The notes under the pieces: model-generated
Database searches by the model: none
Told to the model about the DNA's origin: nothing
Seen by the model: the letters and a program-made list of their open reading frames with translations, nothing else
Shown: one piece after another, positions 1 through 6,758 of the stretch
How positions within the stretch are numbered: the stretch's first letter is position 1
How the letters are laid out: each line of letters begins with the position of its first letter
Program-made: the position numbers and the translations under genes
Assembly: GCA_041591635.1 (NCBI GenBank)
Contig: JBFHRO010000021.1
Coordinates: 1-24,546 of the forward strand
Reading direction: 5' to 3'
DNA length: 24,546 nucleotides
Source: JACKOD01 sp041591635
Lineage (GTDB): Bacteria > Pseudomonadota > Gammaproteobacteria > Pseudomonadales > Oleiphilaceae

Positions 1-653
1 CCTACATACTGGGCGAGGGCTGGTTCATGGGGCTGCCTTTTAACGTAACCCAGGATGTGCTGGTGCCGCGCTCACCGATTGCCGAGCTCATTCAGGCCGA
101 CTTCCAGCCCTGGCTGCAGGTCTCGCCCGAGCGCATTCTGGACTTGTGCACCGGCAGCGGTTGTATTGGTATTGCCTGTGCCTATCAGTACCCTGAGGCT
201 GAAGTGGTATTGTCGGATATCTCGGCTCAAGCCATTGCGGTGGCCCAGGGAAATATTTTGCGCCACAAACTGACGGACCGGGTTCAGGTGGTGCAGTCAG
301 ATGTGTTTTCTGACATCACCGGGCGTTTCGATGTCATCGTTTCCAATCCGCCGTATGTTGATGCCAGTGACATCGCTTCCATGCCGCCGGAGTTTCGCAG
401 TGAGCCGCTGCTTGGGCTTGCCGCAGGGGAAGACGGGCTGGAAATTGCCCGGCGCATCTTGCGCCATGCACGCCAGTTCCTGACGGATGAAGGCATTTTG
501 GTGGTGGAAGTCGGAAACAGTTGGGAGGCACTGGAAGCTGCCTATCCAGAGGTTCCCTTTACCTGGGTCGAGTTCGAGAACGGCGGGGTAGGTGTCTTTG
601 TGATGACCGCCCGGGAACTCGATGAGTATGCGCTGGCATTGGGTCAGTACTAG
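1..653 (+). CDS. prmB: 50S ribosomal protein L3 glutamine N5-methyltransferase PrmB (5' partial)
   Basis: SAM-dependent methyltransferase that modifies a glutamine of ribosomal protein L3. The window opens inside the gene: the frame is open from base 3 and reads YILGEGWFMGLPF before the first internal ATG (27), which matches the PrmB body rather than a start. Visible features are VLVPRSPIAELI (the substrate-side motif), the SAM-binding loop LDLCTGSGCIGIA and the catalytic SNPPYVD motif typical of glutamine N5-methyltransferases. NPPY is shared with PrmC/HemK, but the GLPF...VLVPRSPIAE context and the following aroC (prmB-aroC order is common in gammaproteobacteria) favour PrmB. The N-terminal helical domain lies outside the window. 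The gene ends with TAG at 651-653, 105 bases before aroC. Confidence 0.93.
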   Translation, partial: YILGEGWFMGLPFNVTQDVLVPRSPIAELIQADFQPWLQVSPERILDLCTGSGCIGIACAYQYPEAEVVLSDISAQAIAVAQGNILRHKLTDRVQVVQSDVFSDITGRFDVIVSNPPYVDASDIASMPPEFRSEPLLGLAAGEDGLEIARRILRHARQFLTDEGILVVEVGNSWEALEAAYPEVPFTWVEFENGGVGVFVMTARELDEYALALGQY

Positions 654-675
654 ATCAGTACCTGGTCAGCAATGG

Positions 676-709
676 AAGGAGGGCGAGCCGGCCGGATCTC
701 CCCCCCTTT
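676..709 (+). terminator. possible weak terminator after prmB
   Basis: A purine arm AAGGAGGG (676-683) can pair with the C-run and following T's (701-708) with one A-C mismatch around a 17-base GC-rich loop, followed by a short T-rich stretch. It could end prmB transcription before aroC. The long loop and broken T-run make it weak. Confidence 0.3.
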
Positions 710-758
710 GATTCCTTTTGCCCGCTGTCTTGAGACAGTTCAGTAATTGAGTGGTTTT

Positions 759-1877
759 ATGTCGGGAAATAGCTACGGAAAATTGTTTACGGTTACCACC
801 TTTGGCGAAAGCCACGGGATCGCATTAGGGTGCATTGTTGATGGTTGCCCGCCCGGGCTGGCCTTGTGTGAAGAAGACCTGCAGCTTGATCTGGATCGCC
901 GCAAGCCCGGTACCTCCCGCTATACCACACAACGCCGGGAAGAAGACCGGGTGCGTATTTTGTCGGGCGTGTTTGAGGGCAAGACCACGGGTACGCCCAT
1001 TGGTTTGCTGATCGAAAATACGGATCAACGCTCCAAGGACTATTCCAATATCAAGGATACCTTCCGGCCAGCTCATGCCGACTACACCTACATGCAGAAG
1101 TACGGTGTGCGTGACTATCGGGGCGGAGGCCGATCTTCGGCGCGGGAAACGGCGGTGAGGGTGGCGGCAGGCGCCATCGCCAAGAAGTACTTGCGTGAGC
1201 GACTGGGTGTTGAAGTGCGCGGCTATCTGGCGCAACTTGGCCCCATCAAAGCCGATGTGCTGGATTGGACACAGGTCGACAAAAACCCTTTTTTCTGTCC
1301 GGATGCGGCCAAGGTGCCCGAGATGGAAGCTTATATGCAGCAGCTTAATAAAGAGGGCGATTCGATTGGTGCCAGAATTAACGTTGTTGCCAGTGGTGTG
1401 CCGGCAGGATTGGGCGAACCTGTTTTTGACCGTCTCGATGCCGACCTCGCACATGCCCTTATGAGTATTAACGCGGTTAAAGCGGTCGAGATTGGTGCAG
1501 GTTTTGAGGTGGTGACGCAAAAAGGCACAGAACATCGGGATGAAATGACGCCCGAAGGTTTTCTGAGTAATCGCGCCGGTGGCATTTTGGGCGGGATTTC
1601 CTCGGGGCAGGACATTCTTGCCAGTATCGCCCTCAAGCCCACCTCCAGTTTGCGCATTCCCGGAAAGAGCATCAATGTCAAAGGGGAGGCGATTGATGTG
1701 GTTACCCACGGGCGTCACGACCCCTGTGTAGGCATTCGTGCTACCCCCATTGCCGAGGCCATGATGGCGCTGGTGTTGATGGATCATTATCTGCGTCATC
1801 GGGGCCAGAATCAGGACGTGGTTTCGCCGACCGCCGCTATCGCTGCCCAGGCACCTCTCGCTCGCAACGAGCCATAA
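759..1877 (+). CDS. aroC: chorismate synthase
   Basis: Converts 5-enolpyruvylshikimate-3-phosphate to chorismate using reduced FMN, the last step of the shikimate pathway; chorismate feeds tryptophan synthesis, part of which is encoded at 15655-18317. The 372-residue product begins MSGNSYGKLFTVTTFGESHG, the standard AroC N-terminus, followed by the signature regions DRRKPGTSRYTTQRREEDRV, GLLIENTDQRSKDY and YGVRDYRGGGRSSARETA. The family start is ATG 759; a TTG four codons upstream (747) stays in frame but is not conserved. GAGTGG at 749-754 is a modest ribosome binding site. Length is normal (family about 350-370) and all core motifs are intact. The MFS gene begins 2 bases after the stop, so the two are almost surely cotranscribed. 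Confidence 0.98.
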   Translation: MSGNSYGKLFTVTTFGESHGIALGCIVDGCPPGLALCEEDLQLDLDRRKPGTSRYTTQRREEDRVRILSGVFEGKTTGTPIGLLIENTDQRSKDYSNIKDTFRPAHADYTYMQKYGVRDYRGGGRSSARETAVRVAAGAIAKKYLRERLGVEVRGYLAQLGPIKADVLDWTQVDKNPFFCPDAAKVPEMEAYMQQLNKEGDSIGARINVVASGVPAGLGEPVFDRLDADLAHALMSINAVKAVEIGAGFEVVTQKGTEHRDEMTPEGFLSNRAGGILGGISSGQDILASIALKPTSSLRIPGKSINVKGEAIDVVTHGRHDPCVGIRATPIAEAMMALVLMDHYLRHRGQNQDVVSPTAAIAAQAPLARNEP

Positions 1878-1879
1878 GC

Positions 1880-3061
1880 ATGGCCGGTGCCCCGAGCGAT
1901 TCCGATCATAAGGCGGGTCGCCTCGCAGGCACCTACGTCCGGTTGTCTGCCTTTTATTTCTTTTACTTCGCATTGCTTGGTGGCATGGCCCCCTTTTGGG
2001 GGTTGTTTCTGGAGTCGCGCGGGTTTTCGGCGCTGGAAATCGGACAGCTGATGTCCTGCCTCATGCTCACCAAGTTAGTGGCTCCCAACCTGTGGGCCTG
2101 GATCGCCGACCGCACAGCGCAGCGTCTTGCATTGATGCGCTGGGGCTGTTTTTTGGCGCTGGTCGTGTTTCTGGGTTTTGGGCTGCGCACCGACTTCTGG
2201 TGGTTCGCCGGTGTCATGTTTCTCTACAGTTTTTTCTGGAATGCCGTACTGCCGCAGTTCGAAGTCATTACCCTGAATCAGCTCGGTGATCAGCGCCTAC
2301 GCTACAGTCAGATTCGCTTGTGGGGGTCCATTGGCTTTATTGCGGCCGTGCAACTCCTGGGGTGGATGTTTGATTATGTTTCGATTGAGTGGCTGCCAGC
2401 GGTACTGGCGCTACTGCTGTTGCTCATCTGGCTGGCAGGATTACAGCCTTTTCTTGAACCCGCCATTGTGCATCAGGCTTCTGGCGGATCGTTGCGCACC
2501 ACACTCAAAGACCCTGTTGTCATCGTATTTCTGCTGGCCAATTTCCTGCTGCAACTGGGGCTTGGGCCTTACTACACCTTTTATAGCCTGTTTATGGAGC
2601 AGCAAGGCTACTCTCGCTTGCTCATAGGTACTTTGTGGGCGATTGGTGTATGGGCCGAGGTGCTACTCTTTATTGTCATGCCGCGCCTGCTGGCTCGCTA
2701 TAGTTTGCGCAACATTACACTGGTTTCATTGTTTCTGACGGCGATCCGGTGGCTGGTGATTGCCGAGTTACCCCAGAGTTTACCCATGCTGGTGTTGGCA
2801 CAATTGATTCATGCAGCTTCATTTGCCGCATTGCATGCGGTTGCCATGCACTTTGTGCATGAGCGTTTTAGCGGCGCCACGGCCGGGCAAGGTCAGGCAC
2901 TTTATGCCAGTTTGAGTTTTGGCGGCGGAGGCTTCGTCGGTGCTTTGCTGGGTGGCCTGTTGTCAGAGCGTTATGGCATGGTATCTGCCTTTCATTTTTC
3001 TGCGTGCGTTACCTTTTTCGCTGTCTTGCTTGTTTTCATCTATTTCAGACCGGCAACCTGA
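1880..3061 (+). CDS. MFS transporter, HcaT / MFS_1-like family
   Basis: A 393-residue polytopic membrane protein with about 12 hydrophobic helices, of the major facilitator type related to HcaT-like (3-phenylpropionate permease-like) proteins. Seen directly: a short polar N-terminus, a first helix starting near LSAFYFFYFALLGGMAPFWG, a WAWIADRTAQR loop after helix 2 that resembles the MFS D-R motif, RYSQIRLWGSIGF ahead of helix 5, and a glycine-rich FGGGGFVGALLGGLLSERYG near helices 11-12. It sits 2 bases after aroC, a pairing I recall from Pseudomonas. The substrate cannot be read from sequence, and the link to aroC does not prove an aromatic substrate. The ATG at 1880 is the only sensible start, probably translated by coupling to aroC since no strong ribosome binding site lies between. 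Confidence 0.88.
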   Translation: MAGAPSDSDHKAGRLAGTYVRLSAFYFFYFALLGGMAPFWGLFLESRGFSALEIGQLMSCLMLTKLVAPNLWAWIADRTAQRLALMRWGCFLALVVFLGFGLRTDFWWFAGVMFLYSFFWNAVLPQFEVITLNQLGDQRLRYSQIRLWGSIGFIAAVQLLGWMFDYVSIEWLPAVLALLLLLIWLAGLQPFLEPAIVHQASGGSLRTTLKDPVVIVFLLANFLLQLGLGPYYTFYSLFMEQQGYSRLLIGTLWAIGVWAEVLLFIVMPRLLARYSLRNITLVSLFLTAIRWLVIAELPQSLPMLVLAQLIHAASFAALHAVAMHFVHERFSGATAGQGQALYASLSFGGGGFVGALLGGLLSERYGMVSAFHFSACVTFFAVLLVFIYFRPAT

Positions 3062-3167
3062 GTGAAATGGCCCCGAGGGCCTGATGCTTGTCAATGTTGC
3101 GTTTTTGTGGACAGGGTTTAATTAAAAGCCTTTGTGTTTTAGGTAGAATACCGGCCCTTGCCCGAAC

Positions 3168-3217
3168 GTTGTATGCTGTACCGAGAAGGTTGTAGTACGA
3201 CAAAAGTTGTAGCACGA
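3168..3217 (+). repeat. GTTGTA direct repeats upstream of phasin
   Basis: GTTGTAGTACGA (3189-3200) and GTTGTAGCACGA (3206-3217) match at 11 of 12 positions with starts 17 bases apart. A third GTTGTA at 3168-3173 is followed, after a longer gap, by GTACCGA (3178-3184). Tandem half-sites at roughly helical spacing, just downstream of a -10-like TAGAAT, could bind a regulator such as a PHA-responsive repressor. This function is inference only. Confidence 0.45.
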
Positions 3218-3221
3218 AGCA

Positions 3222-3238
3222 GGCTCTGATGAAGAGCC
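3222..3238 (+). other. small perfect hairpin in phasin leader
   Basis: GGCTCT (3222-3227), a 5-base loop, then AGAGCC (3233-3238). There is no following T-run, so it is not an intrinsic terminator. It would sit in the 5' untranslated part of the phasin mRNA, about 140 bases ahead of the start. Confidence 0.4.
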
Positions 3239-3377
3239 AGGTGTGACAAGCGCAGTAAGAACATGCAAGACTAACGGCGGTAGCAACAAGAGTGGATGTG
3301 GTTTGATGGCGCATGGATGGCAGTCATGCGTACTGGACCGAAATGATAGTTCAAATAACAAGCAGGTGGACATAAGC

Positions 3378-3779
3378 ATGAGTGACAATATGATCGAAAC
3401 CCTATCAACCCAGATCAAACAATCTCTGGAACCCATGAACAAAATCGGATCTTTGGTTCAAGCCAATTTTGAAAAGCTGGCCGAACTCCAAATGCAATCG
3501 TTCAAGACCTATTCCGAACTGGCCACCAGGCAACTCAAAGCCATGGCGAACGTACGTGACCTGGATGGCCTCAAGGCCCTGGGCACAACGCAAACCGAAA
3601 TCGCCGGTGAAATCAGCCAAAAAATCATGGCCGATCTGAAAGAAATCGCCGACATGGGAATGGCACTCAAAACCGAGATCGAAAGCGCACTGATTAACAA
3701 AGATGCGCCCGCAAACAAAGAAGCGCCCGCCGCCAAGAAAGAAGCCGCAAGCGGCAAAAAAGAAAGCGAAGCCAAATAA
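3378..3779 (+). CDS. phasin family protein (PHA granule-associated)
   Basis: Phasins coat polyhydroxyalkanoate granules and control their size and number. The 133-residue product MSDNMIETLSTQIKQSLEPM... is almost wholly predicted amphipathic helix with no cysteine or tryptophan, and contains the phasin-like stretch FEKLAELQMQSFKTYSELA followed by regularly spaced hydrophobic residues. The last 30 or so residues turn into an Ala/Lys/Glu-rich tail with repeated APANKEAPAAKKEA-type sequence, a short version of the basic tails of PhaF-like phasins. ATG 3378 is chosen because AGGTGG lies 8 bases upstream and similarity begins there; the frame extends back to GTG 3243 without phasin character. The coding sequence is richer in A (AAA, GAA, CAA codons) than its neighbours, as can be seen in highly expressed genes. 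It lies 96 bases ahead of phaC, which supports the assignment. Confidence 0.85.
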   Translation: MSDNMIETLSTQIKQSLEPMNKIGSLVQANFEKLAELQMQSFKTYSELATRQLKAMANVRDLDGLKALGTTQTEIAGEISQKIMADLKEIADMGMALKTEIESALINKDAPANKEAPAAKKEAASGKKESEAK

Positions 3780-3875
3780 TCCTGGTTGCTTGCCGTGCCG
3801 GGTACCCGCTTGGATGGCTCGGCACGGAGATTCTCCCTCTCTCTGATATCCAATCGCCTTAGCTTCTTAGGGACT

Positions 3876-5687
3876 ATGACCGTGAGCAAAAATAACAACA
3901 CCGCCGCCGATCAGATAAAAAGCGTCTTTGGCGTTCTGGATCAGGCAAGTGAAGAATACCGCCGCAACCTTGAAACCTGGCTGGAGTCGGTGGGCATCAA
4001 GGATGCACCGCGACTGGCCGAATATTTTGACACCCTGAATACGTACCGGGAAATGCTCGAGCAGTGCGTCACCCATCCTGTGCATCTGGCTACGACGGAG
4101 GTCAACCTGCTCAAAGACCACGCGCGCTTGCTCTTTCGTACCGGCAAGCGTCTTTTTGGCAAGGCAGTCAAGCCCGTGGTGCAGCCGGAGGCAGGCGATC
4201 GTCGCTTCGGTTTTGCCGACTGGCAGGACAACACCTTTTTCGATTATGTCAAACAGGCCTACCTGCTCAATTCCCGTGCATTTATGGATCTGGTCGATCA
4301 CGCCGAAGATTCAGGCAATCACACCCATGACCAGTTCGTGTTTTATGCCCGACAACTGGTCAATGCCCTTGCTCCCACCAATTTCCTGCTGACCAACCCT
4401 GAGGCGCTCAAGAAAACGGTGGAAAGTGGGGGAACCAATTTGCTCGATGGTGTCAAGCAGTTTTGGACCGACCTCAAGCGCAACCCCCAGTTGCTGAACG
4501 TGTCGATGACAGACTTGTCCGCGTTCTCTGTGGGGCGCAACGTGGCTACCACGGCGGGCAAGGTCGTGTTTCAAAATGACATGATGCAATTGATCCAGTA
4601 TTCCCCCACCACCGAGCAGGTACATAAAGTACCGCTTCTGGTGATTCCGCCCTGGATCAACAAGTTCTATATTCTCGATTTGAAGGAAAAGAATTCGCTG
4701 ATTCGCTGGTTGGTCGATCAGGGGTTCACGGTGTTTGTTATTTCCTGGGTCAACCCCGGCCCCAGCCTTGGTCACAAGCATTTTGCCGATTACATGCTTG
4801 AAGGCCCGGTTGCCGCGATCGATGCGATTGCCAAGGCCACAGGAGAAAAGCAGGTCAATGCGATTGGCTATTGTGTGGGTGGAACCTTGCTGGGATGCAC
4901 ACTGGCATGGCTGGCTGCCAAAAATAAACACCCCGTCAAGAGTGCGACCTATCTCACCAGCTTGCTGGATTTTTCCGATCCTGGCGACATTCGTATTTTT
5001 ATCAATGAAAAGTCGATTCAGGGCATTGAAAAGCGCATGAATCAGGTCGGTTATTTCGACGGTCGGGTCATGGCGTTCAGTTTCAATATGCTGCGCGAGA
5101 ACGATCTGTTCTGGTCTTTCTTTGTGAATAACTACCTCAAGGGCGAGAAACCCACAGCCTTTGATTTGCTCTACTGGAATTCAGACAGTACCAACTTGCC
5201 AGCTACCATGCACAGCTTCTATCTGCGCAATATGTATCTGCACAACCGCCTGATTGAGCCCAATGGTATTGAGCTGGCGGGTCAAAAGATTGATCTGGGC
5301 AAAATCGATATTCCGGTATATTTCCTGTCGACCCAACAAGATCATATCGCCAAATGGAAAACCACCTATAAGGGTACTCAGGTGCATTCTGGCGAGGTAA
5401 CCTTTGTACTGGCCGGTTCCGGTCACATTGCCGGCGTGGTCAATCCGCCCAGCCAGAACAAGTATGGTTACTGGACGAACGAGGCGCTGCCCGCTCAGGC
5501 CGATGACTGGTTTAACTCCTCAACCAAGCATGATGGTTCCTGGTGGACGCACTGGCTGGCCTGGGCGGCACCCAAAAGTGGAGCCATGATTCCTGCACGC
5601 GAGCCGGGAAGCGGTGGTTTGCCCGTGATTGAAGACGCCCCCGGAAGCTACGTACGCACCAGCGTTGCCCAGGCTATCCGGCAATAA
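3876..5687 (+). CDS. phaC: class I polyhydroxyalkanoate synthase
   Basis: Polymerises (R)-3-hydroxyacyl-CoA into polyhydroxyalkanoate on the granule surface. The 603-residue length fits class I (the C. necator enzyme is 589). An N-terminal PhaC domain is followed by an alpha/beta hydrolase core. Catalytic residues are visible: Cys333 in the lipase-like box GYCVGG, Asp489 in STQQDHIAKW and His517 in GSGHIAGVVNPP; the 28-residue Asp-His spacing equals that of C. necator. LLVIPPWINKFYILDL and FVISWVNPG are also diagnostic. Start: ATG 3876 is the conventional choice, but AGGGA at 3869-3873 is only 2 bases from it and 8 bases from the in-frame GTG 3882, so GTG 3882 may be the real start (601 residues). 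TTG 3786 adds unrelated residues. No phaA, phaB or phaR is present here, so monomer supply is encoded elsewhere. Confidence 0.96.
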   Translation: MTVSKNNNTAADQIKSVFGVLDQASEEYRRNLETWLESVGIKDAPRLAEYFDTLNTYREMLEQCVTHPVHLATTEVNLLKDHARLLFRTGKRLFGKAVKPVVQPEAGDRRFGFADWQDNTFFDYVKQAYLLNSRAFMDLVDHAEDSGNHTHDQFVFYARQLVNALAPTNFLLTNPEALKKTVESGGTNLLDGVKQFWTDLKRNPQLLNVSMTDLSAFSVGRNVATTAGKVVFQNDMMQLIQYSPTTEQVHKVPLLVIPPWINKFYILDLKEKNSLIRWLVDQGFTVFVISWVNPGPSLGHKHFADYMLEGPVAAIDAIAKATGEKQVNAIGYCVGGTLLGCTLAWLAAKNKHPVKSATYLTSLLDFSDPGDIRIFINEKSIQGIEKRMNQVGYFDGRVMAFSFNMLRENDLFWSFFVNNYLKGEKPTAFDLLYWNSDSTNLPATMHSFYLRNMYLHNRLIEPNGIELAGQKIDLGKIDIPVYFLSTQQDHIAKWKTTYKGTQVHSGEVTFVLAGSGHIAGVVNPPSQNKYGYWTNEALPAQADDWFNSSTKHDGSWWTHWLAWAAPKSGAMIPAREPGSGGLPVIEDAPGSYVRTSVAQAIRQ

Positions 5688-6579
5688 CAGGTTTATTCTC
5701 ACCCCATACAGCCCGGGCTTCATGAATAAACGCCCGGGCTGCATTTCCCAGTGTTTTTCGTTTTACCGATACCGCACCCAGATAGCGACAGGGGGGATGC
5801 GCTTGTACCGGCAGATGAATCACGGCCTGATCCAGCATGGTTCGTGGCAACACGCTCCAGCCGATGCCCACACTTACCATCATCTTGATGGTTTCCAGGT
5901 CATTGGTGGGAATGCTGGCTGTCAAGGCGAGTTTGTGCTCATCAAACAGTTGCCGAATGAGTTGGTAGGTCGTGGTGGTTGAAGCAGGCAGCACTGCCTG
6001 ATGACTCGCCAGTAACTCCAGGGTGACCGGTGTCGTTTGGGTCGCCGATGCCAGGGGGTGCCCCGGGCCACACACAAATGCCATCGGATCGGGCCAGGAG
6101 AGATGCAGCTGGAGCTTGTCGTCTTGCTGGCGTGGCAGGGTGATGAACGCCAGCTCCGCATCGTGACGGTATAATTCCTCGGTAGCTTTTTCGGACTCCA
6201 AAAAGCGCAACTGCAAGTCAACTTCGGGGTAGCGGGCAATATAGCGATTGAGAATCCGTGGCAGGCGGTGCAAGCCAACATGGTGACTCACAATGATGCC
6301 AAGACGGCCACCGACTCGGGTGTTTAAGTGGGCAATCGAATCCCGGGCGTTTTGCACCTCAAGCAAGACCGTCCGGGCGTGGGGCAGTAGTTTTCGCCCT
6401 GCTTCGGTGAGTGCCACCTGCTTGCTGCCGCGCTCAAACAGCAGGCAATCCAGTTCGCATTCAAGTTGGCGTATGCGTTTGCTGATCGCCGGCTGGGTAA
6501 TATGGAGTTGTTGCGCTGCGCCGCTGAACGACTCGGCGTCAACAATGGCCAGAAAGGCGTTGAGGTTATCCAGGTTCAT
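5674..6579 (-). CDS. LysR-type transcriptional regulator divergent from leuC
   Basis: A 301-residue regulator with the LysR winged helix-turn-helix at residues 1-60 (MNLDNLNAFLAIVDAESFSGAAQ, then HITQPAISKRIRQLE and LFERG) and a periplasmic-binding-type effector domain over about residues 88-295. The start is ATG 6579 (complement), where the family N-terminus begins and AGGA lies about 10 bases upstream; the frame runs on to 6714 with no LysR similarity. It is transcribed away from leuC across a 179-base gap holding LysR-type boxes, so it probably regulates leuCDB and itself. A LysR gene at this position is also found in Pseudomonas as I recall. The effector is unknown; a leucine-pathway intermediate is a reasonable guess. 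The 3' end overlaps phaC by 14 bases in convergent orientation. Confidence 0.92.
   Translation of the reverse strand: MNLDNLNAFLAIVDAESFSGAAQQLHITQPAISKRIRQLECELDCLLFERGSKQVALTEAGRKLLPHARTVLLEVQNARDSIAHLNTRVGGRLGIIVSHHVGLHRLPRILNRYIARYPEVDLQLRFLESEKATEELYRHDAELAFITLPRQQDDKLQLHLSWPDPMAFVCGPGHPLASATQTTPVTLELLASHQAVLPASTTTTYQLIRQLFDEHKLALTASIPTNDLETIKMMVSVGIGWSVLPRTMLDQAVIHLPVQAHPPCRYLGAVSVKRKTLGNAARAFIHEARAVWGENKPVIAG
5709..5741 (+). terminator. intrinsic terminator-like hairpin after phaC, inside the convergent LysR gene
   Basis: CAGCCCGGGC (5709-5718) and GCCCGGGCTG (5732-5741) form a perfect 10-bp GC-rich stem with a 13-base loop. On the plus strand a T-rich stretch (five T's, C, G, four T's) follows 11 bases later, not directly. 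It lies 22 bases after the phaC stop, a usual terminator position, although the T-tract is displaced. The same bases encode ARAFIHEARA near the C-terminus of the opposite-strand regulator. Confidence 0.6.
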
Positions 6580-6640
6580 TGGCGGCTGTCCTGTGTGTGA
6601 AAAGGCGGGCAAGTGAATTCCATTGCATTCCTTTTGGTTA

Positions 6641-6672
6641 TTCATTGTATGAAAAATATGAATTTGTTTCAT
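6641..6672. promoter_or_regulatory. candidate LysR-regulator operator array
   Basis: TTCATTGTATGAA (6641-6653) is a perfect TTCAT-N3-ATGAA dyad that also fits the LysR T-N11-A rule. It is followed by ATGAA (6658-6662) and TTCAT (6668-6672), an inverted pair around 5 bases. Four half-sites lie within 32 bases in the gap between the divergent regulator and leuC, overlapping the leuC -35 candidate. This is the classical position for autoregulation and control of the divergent target. Confidence 0.6.
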
Positions 6673-6692
6673 GCTTTTGTTTGCCATACACT
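6665..6692 (+). promoter_or_regulatory. candidate sigma70-type promoter of leuCDB
   Basis: TTGTTT (6665-6670), a 16-base spacer and TACACT (6687-6692). Each box is a partial consensus match, as expected for an activator-dependent promoter; the -35 overlaps the last LysR half-site. Transcription would start near 6699, leaving about a 60-base leader before leuC. Confidence 0.45.
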
Positions 6693-6758
6693 GCTTCTGT
6701 GGTCGTACAGACAACTGATTGGCATAGACTGATCAAGCATTTGAGAGAGGACAGGGTA

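Larger units (their letters stand above)
3062..3377 (+). promoter_or_regulatory. 316-base leader region of the phasin gene
   Basis: Non-coding stretch between the MFS gene and the phasin. From left to right it holds a small GC hairpin (GGCCC/GGGCC, 3069-3081), an AT-rich patch (3117-3140), a -10-like TAGAAT at 3144-3149 with no good -35, three GTTGTA direct repeats (3168, 3189, 3206), a perfect 6-bp hairpin (3222-3238) and the phasin ribosome binding site AGGTGG at 3364-3369. An open frame runs in from GTG 3243 into the phasin, but its residues look nothing like a phasin N-terminus. The layout suggests a long regulated 5' leader; the exact promoter is uncertain. Confidence 0.45.

Noticed and set aside
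825..1973. 382-codon minus-strand frame opposite aroC
   Set aside because: Antisense shadow of a clear aroC, rich in Arg/His/Gly as such shadows are, with no known motif.
3243..3377. In-frame N-terminal extension of the phasin from GTG 3243
   Set aside because: The extra residues include several Cys and Gly and do not resemble phasins, while ATG 3378 has a well-spaced ribosome binding site.
6649..6732. Short frame MKNMNLFHAFVCHTLLLWSYRQLIGID ahead of leuC with three consecutive Leu codons, like a leucine attenuator leader peptide
   Set aside because: It lacks a ribosome binding site, its start lies upstream of the most plausible leuC promoter boxes, and no terminator hairpin with a T-run exists between it and leuC. 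The Leu run is most likely chance.
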